Shown here piece by piece: positions 35,601-44,551 of a stretch of 64,000 nt of DNA. Each line of letters opens with the position of its first letter. Within the stretch, counting starts at the first letter, position 1. A program made the position numbers and the translations under genes. Source of the stretch: Chloroflexota bacterium. GTDB taxonomy: Bacteria; Chloroflexota; Anaerolineae; B4-G1. The stretch covers positions 1 through 64,000 of the forward strand of contig JAAEPW010000256.1 of the NCBI GenBank assembly GCA_024232355.1, written 5' to 3'. Below the pieces are notes generated by a model that saw only the letters and a list, made by a program, of their open reading frames with translations, searched no databases and was not told the origin of the DNA.

Positions 35601-37178
35601 TCATTCCTGTATCATTACCAGCGTCCCTAGTTCAGCCCACTCGAACAAGGCCGCAGCTTCATTCAGGCCAATGACGATACAACCATAAGAGACCGGGCGA
35701 CCCAGGTAACCCTCCCACAACCGACTGCCGTTTGAGAGGGTTGGCAGTCCATGGAATCCATTGGTAAAGTCTGGCCCGGTGCGATAAATGCCCATAAAGT
35801 GGGGCATCCACAGGTCCCAACTGGAAGCATAAGCTTGTTCTTCTTTGCTTAGTATCTGGAACACGCCCGGGATGGTGGGTGAAGAGTCAATGCCGGTCGA
35901 AGTGACAAAGTCATAAACCAACGCGTTCCCCTCGTAAGCGTAGAGACGTTGCTCTGAAATGTTCACTACGATGCGCCGGTCTGTGATGGTTGAAAGCGGA
36001 AAGAGCACGTCTACTGATGGGATCACGATTTGTTGTCCCGGCCACAGCTCGCCGGGTTCGATTCCTGGATTCGCCTCGGCCAATCGCCAGACGGGAAACC
36101 CGTGAGTGTGTGCTACCAGCATTAGTGTGTCGCCTGGCTGCACGGTGTAAATGTGCGATTGGTGTGTCAGTGCGACGGTTGTCTGGTGCTGTCCAGTCTC
36201 GATCGCAGCCTGCACCGCGGATACTGTCTTGTTCACGTGGATTGCAACATCATCGGTCAACTGGCTGCCCAAGTCCTCCAGGTAGGCGCGGACGTTTTCC
36301 TCTTGTACTGTGATTATTAACCGCGCACTATCTTTGTCTGACTCGTTTGGCTCGATGGGTACGACAGGTTGTGCCACCAGCCAATTGGCTACCACGCTAG
36401 GTTCCACTGGCCACGTGGCACCAAAGTTGGTCAATGGATCGTCGGCGACGAGTGTAAAGGGGAGTGCCAGCAATGCTTGAGCTTGCGCTTGAGCCGGTAC
36501 TGTGTCGTTGATGACTGGCTCTACGGGGCGAGTCAGCAGTTCCATCACGATTCCCTCTTTGCTGACACCAATAGTATCCGGGAGTACGGCGACGATTGCC
36601 TCGATATCAAGTTCTTGCCCCATCTGGCCCGGTACAGGCGTGATGCCATCGGGTTGGATGATGAGATTGGCGTTTACGGGCGGCACTGCCATCTCGGTGT
36701 TCAGCGCCCGGAGTGCCTCGGTGGCTTGTGCTGGGTTGGGGAGCACGAGGATAGGGGGGATGGGCCATCCGGTGGAGAATGCTTGCAGTTGAGCGATGTG
36801 CTGTTGGATGGCTGTTCCCTCGCGGCCCACCTGGTAGGCCAGACGGGCGGTTGCTAGCAGGTCGGGGCGAATCCCAATGTCAGCCCAGGAACGATTCCAG
36901 ATTCGTTCTCCATCGCGTAGCGTGAGCGGCAACGCGGTTGGATCGGGGAACTTGGATGAGAGGGTGTCCGCAGCCTCATTCACGGTTTGTCCACCCAAGT
37001 CCACGCCATAAACATTGACACCGGGGTAGATTTGGCCGGCATAGCGTTGGCTAAAAGCTCCGCTCGCGAACACTATTCCACTGACGCCAACACACAGGAA
37101 TGCGATTGTCATGAGACTGGCAATTGGAACCCATAAGGTAAGGCGATTTTGATTCATGGTACTGTTTTTTTTGTCCAT
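35601..37178 (-). CDS. Membrane-anchored L,D-transpeptidase (YkuD) with LysM
   Basis: This protein of up to 525 residues has an N-terminal TM helix (about 15-35). PG_binding_4-like segments follow (YPGVNVYGVDLGGQTVNEAA and a second part around 200-320), then a LysM repeat (about 345-390; YTVQPGDTLMLVAHTHGF). The C-terminal YkuD domain (395-525) carries FHGLP and RPVSYGCIVIG. Such enzymes form 3-3 peptidoglycan cross-links or attach proteins outside the membrane. The nucleophile Cys is present, but the usual SHGC reads SYGC, so the histidine before Gly is Tyr. The start is either 37178 or the Met seven codons later; neither has a clear ribosome-binding site. A promoter pair lies 50 bp upstream. 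Divergent from uvrB. Confidence 0.88.
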   Translation of the reverse strand: MDKKNSTMNQNRLTLWVPIASLMTIAFLCVGVSGIVFASGAFSQRYAGQIYPGVNVYGVDLGGQTVNEAADTLSSKFPDPTALPLTLRDGERIWNRSWADIGIRPDLLATARLAYQVGREGTAIQQHIAQLQAFSTGWPIPPILVLPNPAQATEALRALNTEMAVPPVNANLIIQPDGITPVPGQMGQELDIEAIVAVLPDTIGVSKEGIVMELLTRPVEPVINDTVPAQAQAQALLALPFTLVADDPLTNFGATWPVEPSVVANWLVAQPVVPIEPNESDKDSARLIITVQEENVRAYLEDLGSQLTDDVAIHVNKTVSAVQAAIETGQHQTTVALTHQSHIYTVQPGDTLMLVAHTHGFPVWRLAEANPGIEPGELWPGQQIVIPSVDVLFPLSTITDRRIVVNISEQRLYAYEGNALVYDFVTSTGIDSSPTIPGVFQILSKEEQAYASSWDLWMPHFMGIYRTGPDFTNGFHGLPTLSNGSRLWEGYLGRPVSYGCIVIGLNEAAALFEWAELGTLVMIQE

Positions 37179-37227
37179 CAGTTATCTAGCTTGTTTTTGC
37201 TGATTTCACAGGCCCTTTTACCACCTT

Positions 37228-37256
37228 ACAATACCACAACCATTTGAACTGGTCAA
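37228..37256 (-). promoter_or_regulatory. Predicted sigma-70 promoter for the L,D-transpeptidase gene
   Basis: On the minus strand TTGACC (complement of 37251-37256) and TATTGT (complement of 37228-37233) are separated by exactly 17 bp. The pair lies about 50 bp upstream of the start codon. Confidence 0.5.
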
Positions 37257-37282
37257 ATCTGGCGCACTGTCTCAACCTGGTG

Positions 37283-37307
37283 TATAATGCAGTCGAACTG
37301 ACGTTCT
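37283..37307 (+). promoter_or_regulatory. uvrB -10 box and GAAC-N4-GTTC LexA-type operator
   Basis: TATAAT (37283-37288) is followed by CGAACTGACGTTCT (37294-37307), which contains the GAAC-N4-GTTC palindrome of Bacillus-type LexA (DinR) boxes. The operator lies directly downstream of the -10 box and 38 bp before the uvrB start, the right place for SOS repression. No good -35 was seen. Confidence 0.7.
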
Positions 37308-37344
37308 ATCACACGGTTTGCAAAACATTCCACAGGAGAGCGAT

Positions 37345-39393
37345 ATGTCCAAATTACAACTTGTGTCTGATTTTCAACCCACTGGCGATCAACCAGGAGC
37401 TATCGCTGCGTTGGTGCAAGGGCTTGAACAAGGGCACAAACACCAGATTCTGCTGGGGGCCACTGGTACGGGCAAGACATACGTCGTATCGCAGGTGATC
37501 GAACAGGTGCAAAAACCGACCTTGGTCTTGGTGCATAACAAAACGCTCGCTGCTCAACTCTACGCCGAGTTCTGCGAGTTCTTTCCTCACAATGCTGTCG
37601 AGTACTTTGTTTCTTACTATGATTATTACCAGCCAGAAGCCTACGTCCCCCGGCACGATCTCTACATCGAAAAGGATGCCGACATCAACGAGGAGATTGA
37701 TCGCCTCCGTCTGGCTGCCACAACGGCTCTTTTCTCCCGTCGTGACGTAATTATTGTCGCCTCGGTCTCTTGCATTTATTCCATTGGTGATCCTCAGGAA
37801 TGGGGCAAGGTGATGGTCGAACTGGCCAAGGGAGAACAACATCGGCGCGAGACGCTCTTGCGTCATCTGGTCCATATCCGTTACGAGCGGAATGATTTGG
37901 AGCTAAAGCGCGGAGCCTTCCGCGTTCGAGGTGACACATTGGAGATTACGCCCGCTTATGCCGAGACCACCTATCGTATCGGGTTTTGGGGAGACGAGAT
38001 TGAGCGCATCACAGAGATCGACTCGCTCACCGGCGAAGTATTGACCGACATGGAGAACCTGCAAATCTTTCCTGCCAAGCACTTTGTCACTCCTGAGGAA
38101 AAGCGAGAGCAGGCCCTGGCCGATATTGAGGCCGAGTTGGAAACGCGGCTGGCTGAACTAAAAGCGCAGGGAAATCTCTTGGAAGCCCAACGGCTGGAAC
38201 AGCGTACCCAGTACGACATTGAGATGATCCGCGAAATCGGCTATTGCTCTGGTATAGAGAACTATTCCCGTCACTTGCAACAACGTCCGGCTGGTTCGTC
38301 TCCCTGGTCGTTGTTAGACTATTATCCAGCCGATTATCTGCTCGTTATGGACGAGTCACACATGAGTGTTCCCCAGGTCAGAGGGATGTATGCCGGTGAC
38401 CGCAGCCGTAAGAATGTGTTGGTCGATTACGGGTTTCGTTTGCCCTCGGCGCTGGATAACCGTCCGCTCAACTTTGAAGAATTTGAGGCACGCGTGAATC
38501 AAGTCATCTATACCTCTGCTACTCCTGGCCCGTACGAAATGGAAAAGGGCCAGCAGGTAGTACAACAGATCATCCGTCCTACCGGTGTTGTGGACCCTCA
38601 GATCATCGTCAAACCGGTGCAGGGGCAAGTGGACGATTTGGTCGGGCAGATCAACGAGCGGGTGGGGCGGGGCGAGCGCGTGCTAGTGACCACGCTCACT
38701 AAGCGTATGTCTGAAGATCTATCCGGCTATATGCGTGAACTGGGCATCAAGGTACATTATCTCCACAGCGAAGTCCAAACACTGGAACGGGTAGAGATTC
38801 TGCGAGACTTGAGGTTGGGAGTTTATGATGTGATAGTGGGCATCAACCTGCTGCGAGAGGGGTTGGACCTGCCAGAGGTGAGTCTGGTGGCGATCCTGGA
38901 TGCAGATAAGGAAGGCTTTTTGCGGTCGGGGACTGCGCTCATTCAGACTACCGGCCGAGCGGCGCGCCACGTTGAGGGTACCGTCATCATGTATGCCGAT
39001 CGGATCACGGATTCGATGGATCGGGCCATCAAGGAGACGGATCGACGGCGCAGGATTCAGGTCAAGTACAACGAGGAGCACGGTATTGTGCCTGCTTCCA
39101 TCATCAAAGAGGTGCGTGATCTAACCGATCGACTGCGCCGCCAAGCCGCCCCTGATCAAGAGCCTGGCCTGACATTGCCACAATTGCCCAAGGACGAACT
39201 TGCCCGCCTGATTCGTGACCTGGAAGGGCAGATGAAGACCGCTGCGCAGAACCTAGAGTTTGAAAAGGCTGCTCTTTTGCGAGATCAGATCTTTGAACTG
39301 CGTATGGCACTGTCAGACAAAGAGGATGCCGAATTGCCCGCGTGGGAAAAGGAACGTCGGCGAGCGCGATTGGGTCTTGAGGAATCGACCTAA
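37345..39393 (+). CDS. uvrB: UvrABC excinuclease subunit B
   Basis: This is a complete 682-residue UvrB, the damage-verifying helicase-like subunit of nucleotide excision repair that receives DNA from UvrA and recruits UvrC. Visible features are [11 protein letters not shown], Walker A GATGTGKT, the beta-hairpin region [12 protein letters not shown], the DEAD-type box as MDESH, ATPGPYE, and helicase motifs [14 protein letters not shown] and QTTGRAAR. The C-terminal UVR motif that contacts UvrC is [25 protein letters not shown] 37345 is supported by AGGAG seven bases upstream; an ATG nine codons earlier is not. It is preceded by a LexA-type box, so SOS control is likely. It converges with the MetE-like gene (5 bp between stops). 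Confidence 0.98.
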   Translation: MSKLQLVSDFQPTGDQPGAIAALVQGLEQGHKHQILLGATGTGKTYVVSQVIEQVQKPTLVLVHNKTLAAQLYAEFCEFFPHNAVEYFVSYYDYYQPEAYVPRHDLYIEKDADINEEIDRLRLAATTALFSRRDVIIVASVSCIYSIGDPQEWGKVMVELAKGEQHRRETLLRHLVHIRYERNDLELKRGAFRVRGDTLEITPAYAETTYRIGFWGDEIERITEIDSLTGEVLTDMENLQIFPAKHFVTPEEKREQALADIEAELETRLAELKAQGNLLEAQRLEQRTQYDIEMIREIGYCSGIENYSRHLQQRPAGSSPWSLLDYYPADYLLVMDESHMSVPQVRGMYAGDRSRKNVLVDYGFRLPSALDNRPLNFEEFEARVNQVIYTSATPGPYEMEKGQQVVQQIIRPTGVVDPQIIVKPVQGQVDDLVGQINERVGRGERVLVTTLTKRMSEDLSGYMRELGIKVHYLHSEVQTLERVEILRDLRLGVYDVIVGINLLREGLDLPEVSLVAILDADKEGFLRSGTALIQTTGRAARHVEGTVIMYADRITDSMDRAIKETDRRRRIQVKYNEEHGIVPASIIKEVRDLTDRLRRQAAPDQEPGLTLPQLPKDELARLIRDLEGQMKTAAQNLEFEKAALLRDQIFELRMALSDKEDAELPAWEKERRRARLGLEEST

Positions 39394-39398
39394 TCTTG

Positions 39399-40436
39399 TC
39401 AGTTTGTTAGGTCGTATTCTTCACGCACTTGGTCGGATAACTCGCGTGTTAACCTCATCACCCGTTCGGCTATGGGTACGGAGAGTGTACCCGTGCCACA
39501 GGCTGGGGTGATGAAGGAGCGTGGCAGTAACTCTCGCCGATCAAATCCTTTTTGTTCAAAGAGAATCAACGCTTGATCTAGTGCCTCCCAAGCTCCATCC
39601 AGCGTAATAGTCTCTGCTTCTACACCTGTGTTGGGAACCAATCCCCAAGCTAACATTCCGCCCCGTGTCAAAAAGCCTCGTAGTTCATCAGGATAGAGCG
39701 CCATGTATTCGGTGTATCCGTAAGCGTCAAAAGCTAGGATATCCACCGATGTCTCTAGCAACATACTCCAATCGGTATTGGCACAACAGTGGGTACACGT
39801 CCATCCTTTTAAGCCAGAGAAAATTTCTTCCAGTGCCGTGGTGACTTGCTCGCGGGAGATGCTGGCAAAAGCGCTGCCAAACACTGACAGAAATGGTTCG
39901 TCAATAGAGATGATGGTGCGCGGATAGAGTGTGCGCAATTGTGCTTCCTGCCACTGAGCCTGGCGCAGCACGTTTTTGATGATTGCGTCGCTCATCATGT
40001 CGTCGTAGAGCGTGGGGCGGAGACCTTGGTCGGTCACTTGCAGGCCAAAGCTGATTGGCCCGGTCACCTGTCCTTTGACTGCCCAAGCCTGTTCCAGTGG
40101 GCCGCGTTTCAACAGCCCGTGCAGACCCCCAGCATACTCGGAGCTGGCGGCAAAGCGAGCAGGATCTTCTTCCAAGAAAGCGGCGTAAAAGACTTCGGCT
40201 CGTTCCAGCCATCCATCACCTAGTTGGACAAAGATGCGTTCGTCCTCAATGCGCGCGCCGGGCAAGTGCTCGGTGAATTGAGCATACATATTTTCTTGGA
40301 AAACGCGGCGTGGAAGTTGGGGCCAGTAAGGGACATCTGGAAATGTTTCCAGTACAAAGTCTACTGCCGCACTGCTATCGGTGTGTGGTGTGCTGCCGAT
40401 GCCGGTAGCTCGGCAATTGGGGTTGTTTTGTGTCAT
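39399..40436 (-). CDS. Short MetE-like (UROD/MetE superfamily) methyltransferase
   Basis: This 345-residue single-barrel protein is related to the C-terminal catalytic domain of cobalamin-independent methionine synthase. Likely zinc ligands are His and Cys in TCTHCCANTD, Glu in SIDEP, and Cys in TPACGTGTLS. GQVTGPISFG and NTGVEAET are further family signatures. It lacks the N-terminal MetE domain that helps bind methyltetrahydrofolate polyglutamate. Such core-MetE proteins are thought to use another methyl donor, perhaps a methylcorrinoid protein, or to act on other thiols. GAGGAG precedes the ATG. The genomic neighbours give no hint; an MttB-family gene lies 11 kb away. Confidence 0.8.
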   Translation of the reverse strand: MTQNNPNCRATGIGSTPHTDSSAAVDFVLETFPDVPYWPQLPRRVFQENMYAQFTEHLPGARIEDERIFVQLGDGWLERAEVFYAAFLEEDPARFAASSEYAGGLHGLLKRGPLEQAWAVKGQVTGPISFGLQVTDQGLRPTLYDDMMSDAIIKNVLRQAQWQEAQLRTLYPRTIISIDEPFLSVFGSAFASISREQVTTALEEIFSGLKGWTCTHCCANTDWSMLLETSVDILAFDAYGYTEYMALYPDELRGFLTRGGMLAWGLVPNTGVEAETITLDGAWEALDQALILFEQKGFDRRELLPRSFITPACGTGTLSVPIAERVMRLTRELSDQVREEYDLTN

Positions 40437-40484
40437 TTTGTGCTCCTCAGATCTAGTTGCTATTTTACCAACTCTGGTTGGCGT

Positions 40485-41246
40485 TTACCAATCCAGTACG
40501 TCTATTAACGTTCCGGTGTGATCTCGCAGATAGGCGACGCCTTCTTCGCTGCTCCAAATCGCCTTTTCGCTTCCCCAGTAGAGTTCGACATCCGTATCTG
40601 TACCATCTTGGGTCCACACGCGGATGACGGTTTCGCCGCGCAGGATGAAATCATCAGGGAACTGGTAGGTGTCCAGGCGCTCATTGTTAAGCGTCCAATC
40701 AGTCATGTCTTGGTCGTCCGGCCCTGGATTTTCAATGATGACGAATTCTTTTTTCAGGTCTCTACCGGAATTATTGCTTTCCTCAGTTCTTGCTGGGCTG
40801 CGCTCTACACTGGCGATATATGGGCCAGAAAGAGTCTCCGATGACGTGGGTGTGTCCGTTGGTGTTGGCTTGGGTGGGGTGGTCATTGATATCGTCGGTG
40901 ATGCGACTAGCGTCGGAGTCGGCGTAGGAGTGTTTATAGATGGTTGTGAGGGTGTGACTTGGCTGTCGGTTGCTGTTGGTAATGGGGAATCAAATTCGCT
41001 TGCGGTTGGAGTGCGATAGACTGCGCGTGTGGGCCTGGGAGTTAGAAGGGATGGGGCTATGCTGCTCCACGCATACGATGATAACGAGCAGCATGAGCAG
41101 ATTGTACAAGCAATAAAGAAAAAGATTACTTGAAGCGTGAGCCAGGAAATGGATAGTCCGCCACCAACGGGGAGTACAATTTGCTCTGACCCAAGTTGAC
41201 GTAAGGAGAAAATAATGCCTCTGTTGCGGGTGCCGTGCTTGCGCAT
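40485..41246 (-). CDS. Membrane-anchored lamin-tail-domain (LTD) protein, copy 2
   Basis: This 253-residue protein has a basic cytoplasmic N-terminus (MRKHGTRNRG), one TM helix (about 33-55) that ends in ICSCCSLSSYAW, a Thr/Pro/Ser-rich linker (60-140), and a C-terminal LTD (about 145-253; EFVIIENPG, DMTDWTLNNE, TYQFPDDFILRGETVIRVWT, WSSEEGVAYLRDHTGTLID). LTDs are beta-sandwich domains found on bacterial surface proteins, often beside nucleases or repeats, and are presumed to bind proteins or polysaccharide. It lies 19 bp after a longer paralogue with the same arrangement, including the CxxCxCCSxSSYAW motif at the membrane edge. The function is unknown. Confidence 0.8.
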   Translation of the reverse strand: MRKHGTRNRGIIFSLRQLGSEQIVLPVGGGLSISWLTLQVIFFFIACTICSCCSLSSYAWSSIAPSLLTPRPTRAVYRTPTASEFDSPLPTATDSQVTPSQPSINTPTPTPTLVASPTISMTTPPKPTPTDTPTSSETLSGPYIASVERSPARTEESNNSGRDLKKEFVIIENPGPDDQDMTDWTLNNERLDTYQFPDDFILRGETVIRVWTQDGTDTDVELYWGSEKAIWSSEEGVAYLRDHTGTLIDVLDW

Positions 41247-41265
41247 AGTTTTTCTTTTCTTGTCC

Positions 41266-42180
41266 CTATTCAGATGATGACCACTCTAAAGAGTGTATCA
41301 CCGTTCCTGCCTTATTCCGCAGATAAGCCGTGTCGTTCTGTCCCCAGACTCCATTGTCTCGGCCCCAATACAAGTCAGTCCCTGTACTAATCCCGCTCTT
41401 GGTCCACAAGGTAATCGCTTGCCCGGCGCGCAAGGTATAACCAGCAAGAAAGAGATAGGTATGATCGTTCTCATCACTGAGCGTCCAGTTGGTCATCTCC
41501 TGGTCACCGAGACCTTGATTTTCAATCAAGACGTATTCATTTTCCAAACCAGGCCCTGCTTCCACGTGAATGATGCGCAGATGTGAGGGGAGTGATGTGG
41601 GTGTGGGAGTTTTGGTAGGGGTAGGTGTACTCGTGCTTGTACTTGTTGATGTAGTTTCCGAGGGAGTCCTGGTTGTTGTGGGGGTGTTTGTTGATGATGG
41701 CGGCTTGGGTGTTGGTCTGGGTGTGCGAGTTAGAGTTGGCGTACCTATTGACGTTGGGGCCGGTGTTGGCGTGGCCAAAGGTGATTGTGGAATTATCGTT
41801 GGTGTGACCAAAGGCGACTGGGAGGTGTTGGTAGGCGTTGCTTCGGGCGAAGCAGAAGCATCTTTGCTTATAGGTGAATTGGTTGGTGCCAGAGTTGGGG
41901 TGTGTGATGGATCGGGATGATCGGTAGGAGTAAGGGAGATGCCGGCCTGCGTTGGCTTGGGTGTGAGAAGGGATACCATACTGGCGAGATGTGGGCTGGC
42001 ATTGCCCCAGGCGTATGACGAGATCGAACAACAGGCACAGACCAAGCAGTACACAAACAAGATGATGGCCTCAAGTTCAAGCAATGAAATGCGCCTGCTT
42101 CCGGTTGGAAGGGCGCTTTGTTTGTCAGAGCCAGATCGGCGCAGACGGGAGGTGGTGTCTCTACGAATCTGTTTTGTCAT
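41266..42180 (-). CDS. Membrane-anchored lamin-tail-domain (LTD) protein, copy 1
   Basis: This 304-residue paralogue of the next gene has a basic N-terminus (KQIRRDTTSRLRRSG), a TM helix (about 32-55) ending in CLVCACCSISSYAW, a very long Thr/Pro/Ser linker (75-205) built from short TPT-type repeats, and a C-terminal LTD (about 205-304; EYVLIENQGLGDQEMTNW, YLFLAGYTLRAGQAITLWT, YLRNKAGTVIHSLEW). The low-complexity linker suggests a stalk reaching out from the cell wall. The gene start overlaps the last 20 bases of a small upstream gene, so translation is probably coupled. Linker length is likely variable between strains because of its repetitive DNA. Confidence 0.8.
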   Translation of the reverse strand: MTKQIRRDTTSRLRRSGSDKQSALPTGSRRISLLELEAIILFVYCLVCACCSISSYAWGNASPHLASMVSLLTPKPTQAGISLTPTDHPDPSHTPTLAPTNSPISKDASASPEATPTNTSQSPLVTPTIIPQSPLATPTPAPTSIGTPTLTRTPRPTPKPPSSTNTPTTTRTPSETTSTSTSTSTPTPTKTPTPTSLPSHLRIIHVEAGPGLENEYVLIENQGLGDQEMTNWTLSDENDHTYLFLAGYTLRAGQAITLWTKSGISTGTDLYWGRDNGVWGQNDTAYLRNKAGTVIHSLEWSSSE

Positions 42181-42439
42181 TTGTGGAGGGATGCTCTTGT
42201 TGACTAGTTAGCTTGTCAGCAGCATCAAGAGAGAGACCTAGTGCCTTGAAGGCGATCTCGGCAATTCCTTCTGGTAGTTCGGGCAGCAATCGGGCAATTT
42301 CAGATTCAATCGTCGAGGCGATTCCCTCTCGTTCCTCTGGTGTGAACTTTTCGCTGCCCTCTAGTGCTTTTAGTGCGCCATGTTTTACTTGTTTTGCTTT
42401 TTCAGTTTTCTCCCCGTCCTTGGGGTTGGGATCAGACAT
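42161..42439 (-). CDS. Small hypothetical protein, first gene of the LTD cassette
   Basis: This 92-residue protein is soluble, charged and mostly helical (EKAKQVKHGALKALEGSEKF; TPEEREGIASTIESEIARLL), with a disordered, Ser/Thr-rich tail. I do not recognise a family. GAAGGAGG lies just upstream of the ATG, the strongest Shine-Dalgarno site in this region, and supports that it is real. Its end overlaps the start of the LTD protein gene by 20 bp, which points to a functional link with the two lamin-tail proteins, perhaps on the cytoplasmic side of the membrane. Confidence 0.6.
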   Translation of the reverse strand: MSDPNPKDGEKTEKAKQVKHGALKALEGSEKFTPEEREGIASTIESEIARLLPELPEGIAEIAFKALGLSLDAADKLTSQQEHPSTNDKTDS

Positions 42440-42542
42440 ACGCCTCCTTCAAACAAATGGATATTGGATTCCCTCAACAGGATTTTGCATCCGAATTGTA
42501 CACCGATATGCCAAACGGAGCAAGATATCACATTTGTTCAAA

Positions 42543-42725
42543 GCAGAGCGGTTTGGCAGCGTTAGCATCAACCCAACCAGTCCTGTCTACGATCACGGCA
42601 CCGTGGTCACCCTGCCGGTCACCGCCAACCCTGACTCTGAGTTTGTTGGGTGGAGTGGTGATGTGATCAGCACGGTCACGCTGACGATGAACGCTGACAA
42701 TGTCATTACCAATGGGCAACCCTAA
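42543..42725 (+). pseudogene. Fragment of a bacterial surface-repeat (InlB B-repeat-like) domain
   Basis: The frame reads FGSVSINPTSPVYDHGTVV, TANPDSEFVGWSGD, then TVTLTMNADNVITN and stops. This is the pattern of divergent InlB B-repeat/Flg_new-type modules (GxVxxxPxxxxYxxGTxVTLxAxPxxxxxFxGWSGD) found in large secreted proteins. No start, signal peptide or further repeats are present, and the upstream frame is antisense to the small hypothetical gene. It is most likely a remnant of a deleted surface-protein gene. The rest of the 42440-42991 gap holds only a possible promoter. Confidence 0.6.
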
Positions 42726-42824
42726 CTCTTTGAACATGGTTGCCGGATAGGCATTTCGGTTGCGCCGCCCAGATAGTTCTGGTTATATGATTATTAGTGC
42801 GCTGGTCAAACCTAATGCTAGTTC

Positions 42825-42852
42825 TTGTGATTACTGTATCCTGTGGTAAACT
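42825..42852 (+). promoter_or_regulatory. Possible promoter for rpiA
   Basis: TTGTGA (42825-42830) and TAAACT (42847-42852) are spaced by 16 bp. The pair lies about 140 bp before the preferred rpiA start. Match to consensus is moderate. Confidence 0.35.
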
Positions 42853-42991
42853 ATGCCACCAGACAAAATTGCAAACTGTGCAGTAGAGCGAGTTTACTAT
42901 TCCCATTTTACTCAAGAGGCGGGTAGCAATTTTGCTCTACCTAGAGGATAATTGCACAGGTCGAAACCGCCTATTGGAGGAATTAGATCAG

Positions 42992-43687
42992 GTGGATGCC
43001 AACATCTCACAGTTCAAACAACAGGCCGCCGAACGCGCGGTGGAATTCGCTGAATCAGGAATGGTGATGGGGTTGGGCCACGGTAGCACCACGATCTTTG
43101 CCTTACGCCGCATCGCCGAGCTACTCGACACCGGAAAACTTGAAAACATCGTCGGTGTGCCGTGCTCGCTGCACGTCCGAGACCAAGCGCAAAAGCTGGG
43201 CATACCGTTATCCACGCTGGACGAGCATCCAGTTATCGACCTGACCATTGACGGTGCCGACGAGGTAGACCCTCACCTAAACCTGATCAAGGGTGGCGGC
43301 GGCGCGCTCCTGCGCGAAAAAATCGTTGCTCAGGCCAGTCGTCGCGAGATCATTGTGGTGGACGAATCCAAACTCTCGCCCGCTCTGGGTACGCACTGGG
43401 CAGTACCAGTCGAGATCATTCCCTTTGGACAACGCCCACAAGAGGAATATCTCAAGTCACTTGGTGCGCGTCCGGTCTTGCGCCAGGGCAGTGATGGCAC
43501 TCTATTCCAAACCGATCAGGGTAACCTGATCCTGGATTGCGATTTCGGGCCAATCTCGGAACCGGTCCAGCTTGCGACGCAGTTGAACCAACGCGCAGGC
43601 ATCGTTGAACACGGCTTGTTTCTTGGGTTAGCAACGGACGTAATCATCGCCAGCGAGCGGGGAATTCGCCATCTGAAGCGTGATTAG
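42992..43687 (+). CDS. rpiA: Ribose-5-phosphate isomerase A
   Basis: This protein of about 231 residues interconverts ribose-5-phosphate and ribulose-5-phosphate in the pentose phosphate pathway. Motifs are QQAAERAVEFAESGMVMGLG, the substrate-site DLTIDGADEVD (catalytic Asp), IKGGGGALLREKIVA, and VVDESK. The phosphate loop usually reads GTGST; here it is GHGST (His30). The GTG start at 42992 is preferred because GGAGG lies ten bases upstream and the length then fits the family; a TTG at 42932 would add 20 unconserved residues. It converges with the nucleotidyltransferase gene, overlapping it by four bases. Confidence 0.9.
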   Translation: MDANISQFKQQAAERAVEFAESGMVMGLGHGSTTIFALRRIAELLDTGKLENIVGVPCSLHVRDQAQKLGIPLSTLDEHPVIDLTIDGADEVDPHLNLIKGGGGALLREKIVAQASRREIIVVDESKLSPALGTHWAVPVEIIPFGQRPQEEYLKSLGARPVLRQGSDGTLFQTDQGNLILDCDFGPISEPVQLATQLNQRAGIVEHGLFLGLATDVIIASERGIRHLKRD

Positions 43688-44535
43688 AACGAAAAGGCAT
43701 CCAAATCAAACCCTTCTTCCAGCAACAACCAATCCAGGCCATCGACTAATTCTTCAATCCGCGCAATCAGACTCGAATCCGGCGAGGATGTTGCACGCAA
43801 CACTCTTTCCATCTGGGTGACCATATCTGGCGGAACCTTTGCACAACGCTCCGACGCGGTTTTCAACAATCGCTTTTCGCCAGGATTCGGCAGGCGGTTC
43901 AACGCAAACAGCACGTCAAAATAGCTCGCTAGTAACGCTGCCACCCGGTGGTTGACACTCACCAGATCATCTCGCTTGATCGCCTTTTCAATTTGATGCA
44001 GATAGGATGGAATCACTCTTCGCAGTACAGGGTAGTTCTTGGCAATAATCGCCTGCCGGAGAGGTTCAGGGTATGGAACCTCTCTCTTTTCTTTGAGTCT
44101 GTGCAACCACCCACTCTTGTCATAGAGAATCATCGAGTTGCGAATGGTGTGCCAGAAACAAGTCGAATACCCCACGATGGCCTGGTGTTCCACCAGAACG
44201 CGGTCGAGTTGTCCCTCGATCCAAGATGTATCCCAATAGATGACGTCCACTTCAATACCGGTTTCCGCGTCGTACCACTCGTCGCCCAAGTCCCAGAATT
44301 GCAGGTTCAAGTCCGACCGCGTTGCTCCCAATTGCTCTACAATGGCGGCTCGGTCGCTCAACGGAATCGTCGCCGTAGTGTAGACGTACAGGTCAATGTC
44401 CGAGTCCTTGTCAACTACACCAGTTGATTGCGAACCTGCCAGCGCGACAGCTTGAACGTTTGGAAATACATTAAACAGTTCAGCAATCTTGCGAGCTAGG
44501 CCCAAATGTGGAGAGGTTTGATTATTCAAAGTCAT
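43684..44535 (-). CDS. Nucleotidyltransferase-domain protein (Pol beta superfamily)
   Basis: This 283-residue protein has an N-terminal nucleotidyltransferase fold with LAGSQSTG and DSDIDLYVY (the GSx10DxD signature), a third acidic strand in EVDVIYWD, and a helical C-terminal half (about 140-283). The arrangement is like aminoglycoside-adenylyltransferase relatives and DUF4037-type proteins. The substrate is unknown; transfer of a nucleotide to a small molecule or protein is expected. ATG 44535 has AAAGGA upstream, and it starts 16 bp after the histidine kinase stop. It is thus the last gene of the efflux/two-component operon, which makes a role in drug modification or in that stress response conceivable. 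Confidence 0.75.
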   Translation of the reverse strand: MTLNNQTSPHLGLARKIAELFNVFPNVQAVALAGSQSTGVVDKDSDIDLYVYTTATIPLSDRAAIVEQLGATRSDLNLQFWDLGDEWYDAETGIEVDVIYWDTSWIEGQLDRVLVEHQAIVGYSTCFWHTIRNSMILYDKSGWLHRLKEKREVPYPEPLRQAIIAKNYPVLRRVIPSYLHQIEKAIKRDDLVSVNHRVAALLASYFDVLFALNRLPNPGEKRLLKTASERCAKVPPDMVTQMERVLRATSSPDSSLIARIEELVDGLDWLLLEEGFDLDAFSF

Positions 44536-44551
44536 AATCCTTTCAGTATCG

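Noticed and set aside
42213..42542. Plus-strand frame leading into the surface-repeat fragment
   Set aside because: It is antisense to the small gene at 42161-42439 and shows no domain until about 42543.
42932..42991. TTG start extending rpiA by 20 codons
   Set aside because: The added residues are not like RpiA N-termini, and a GTG with GGAGG upstream gives the usual length.
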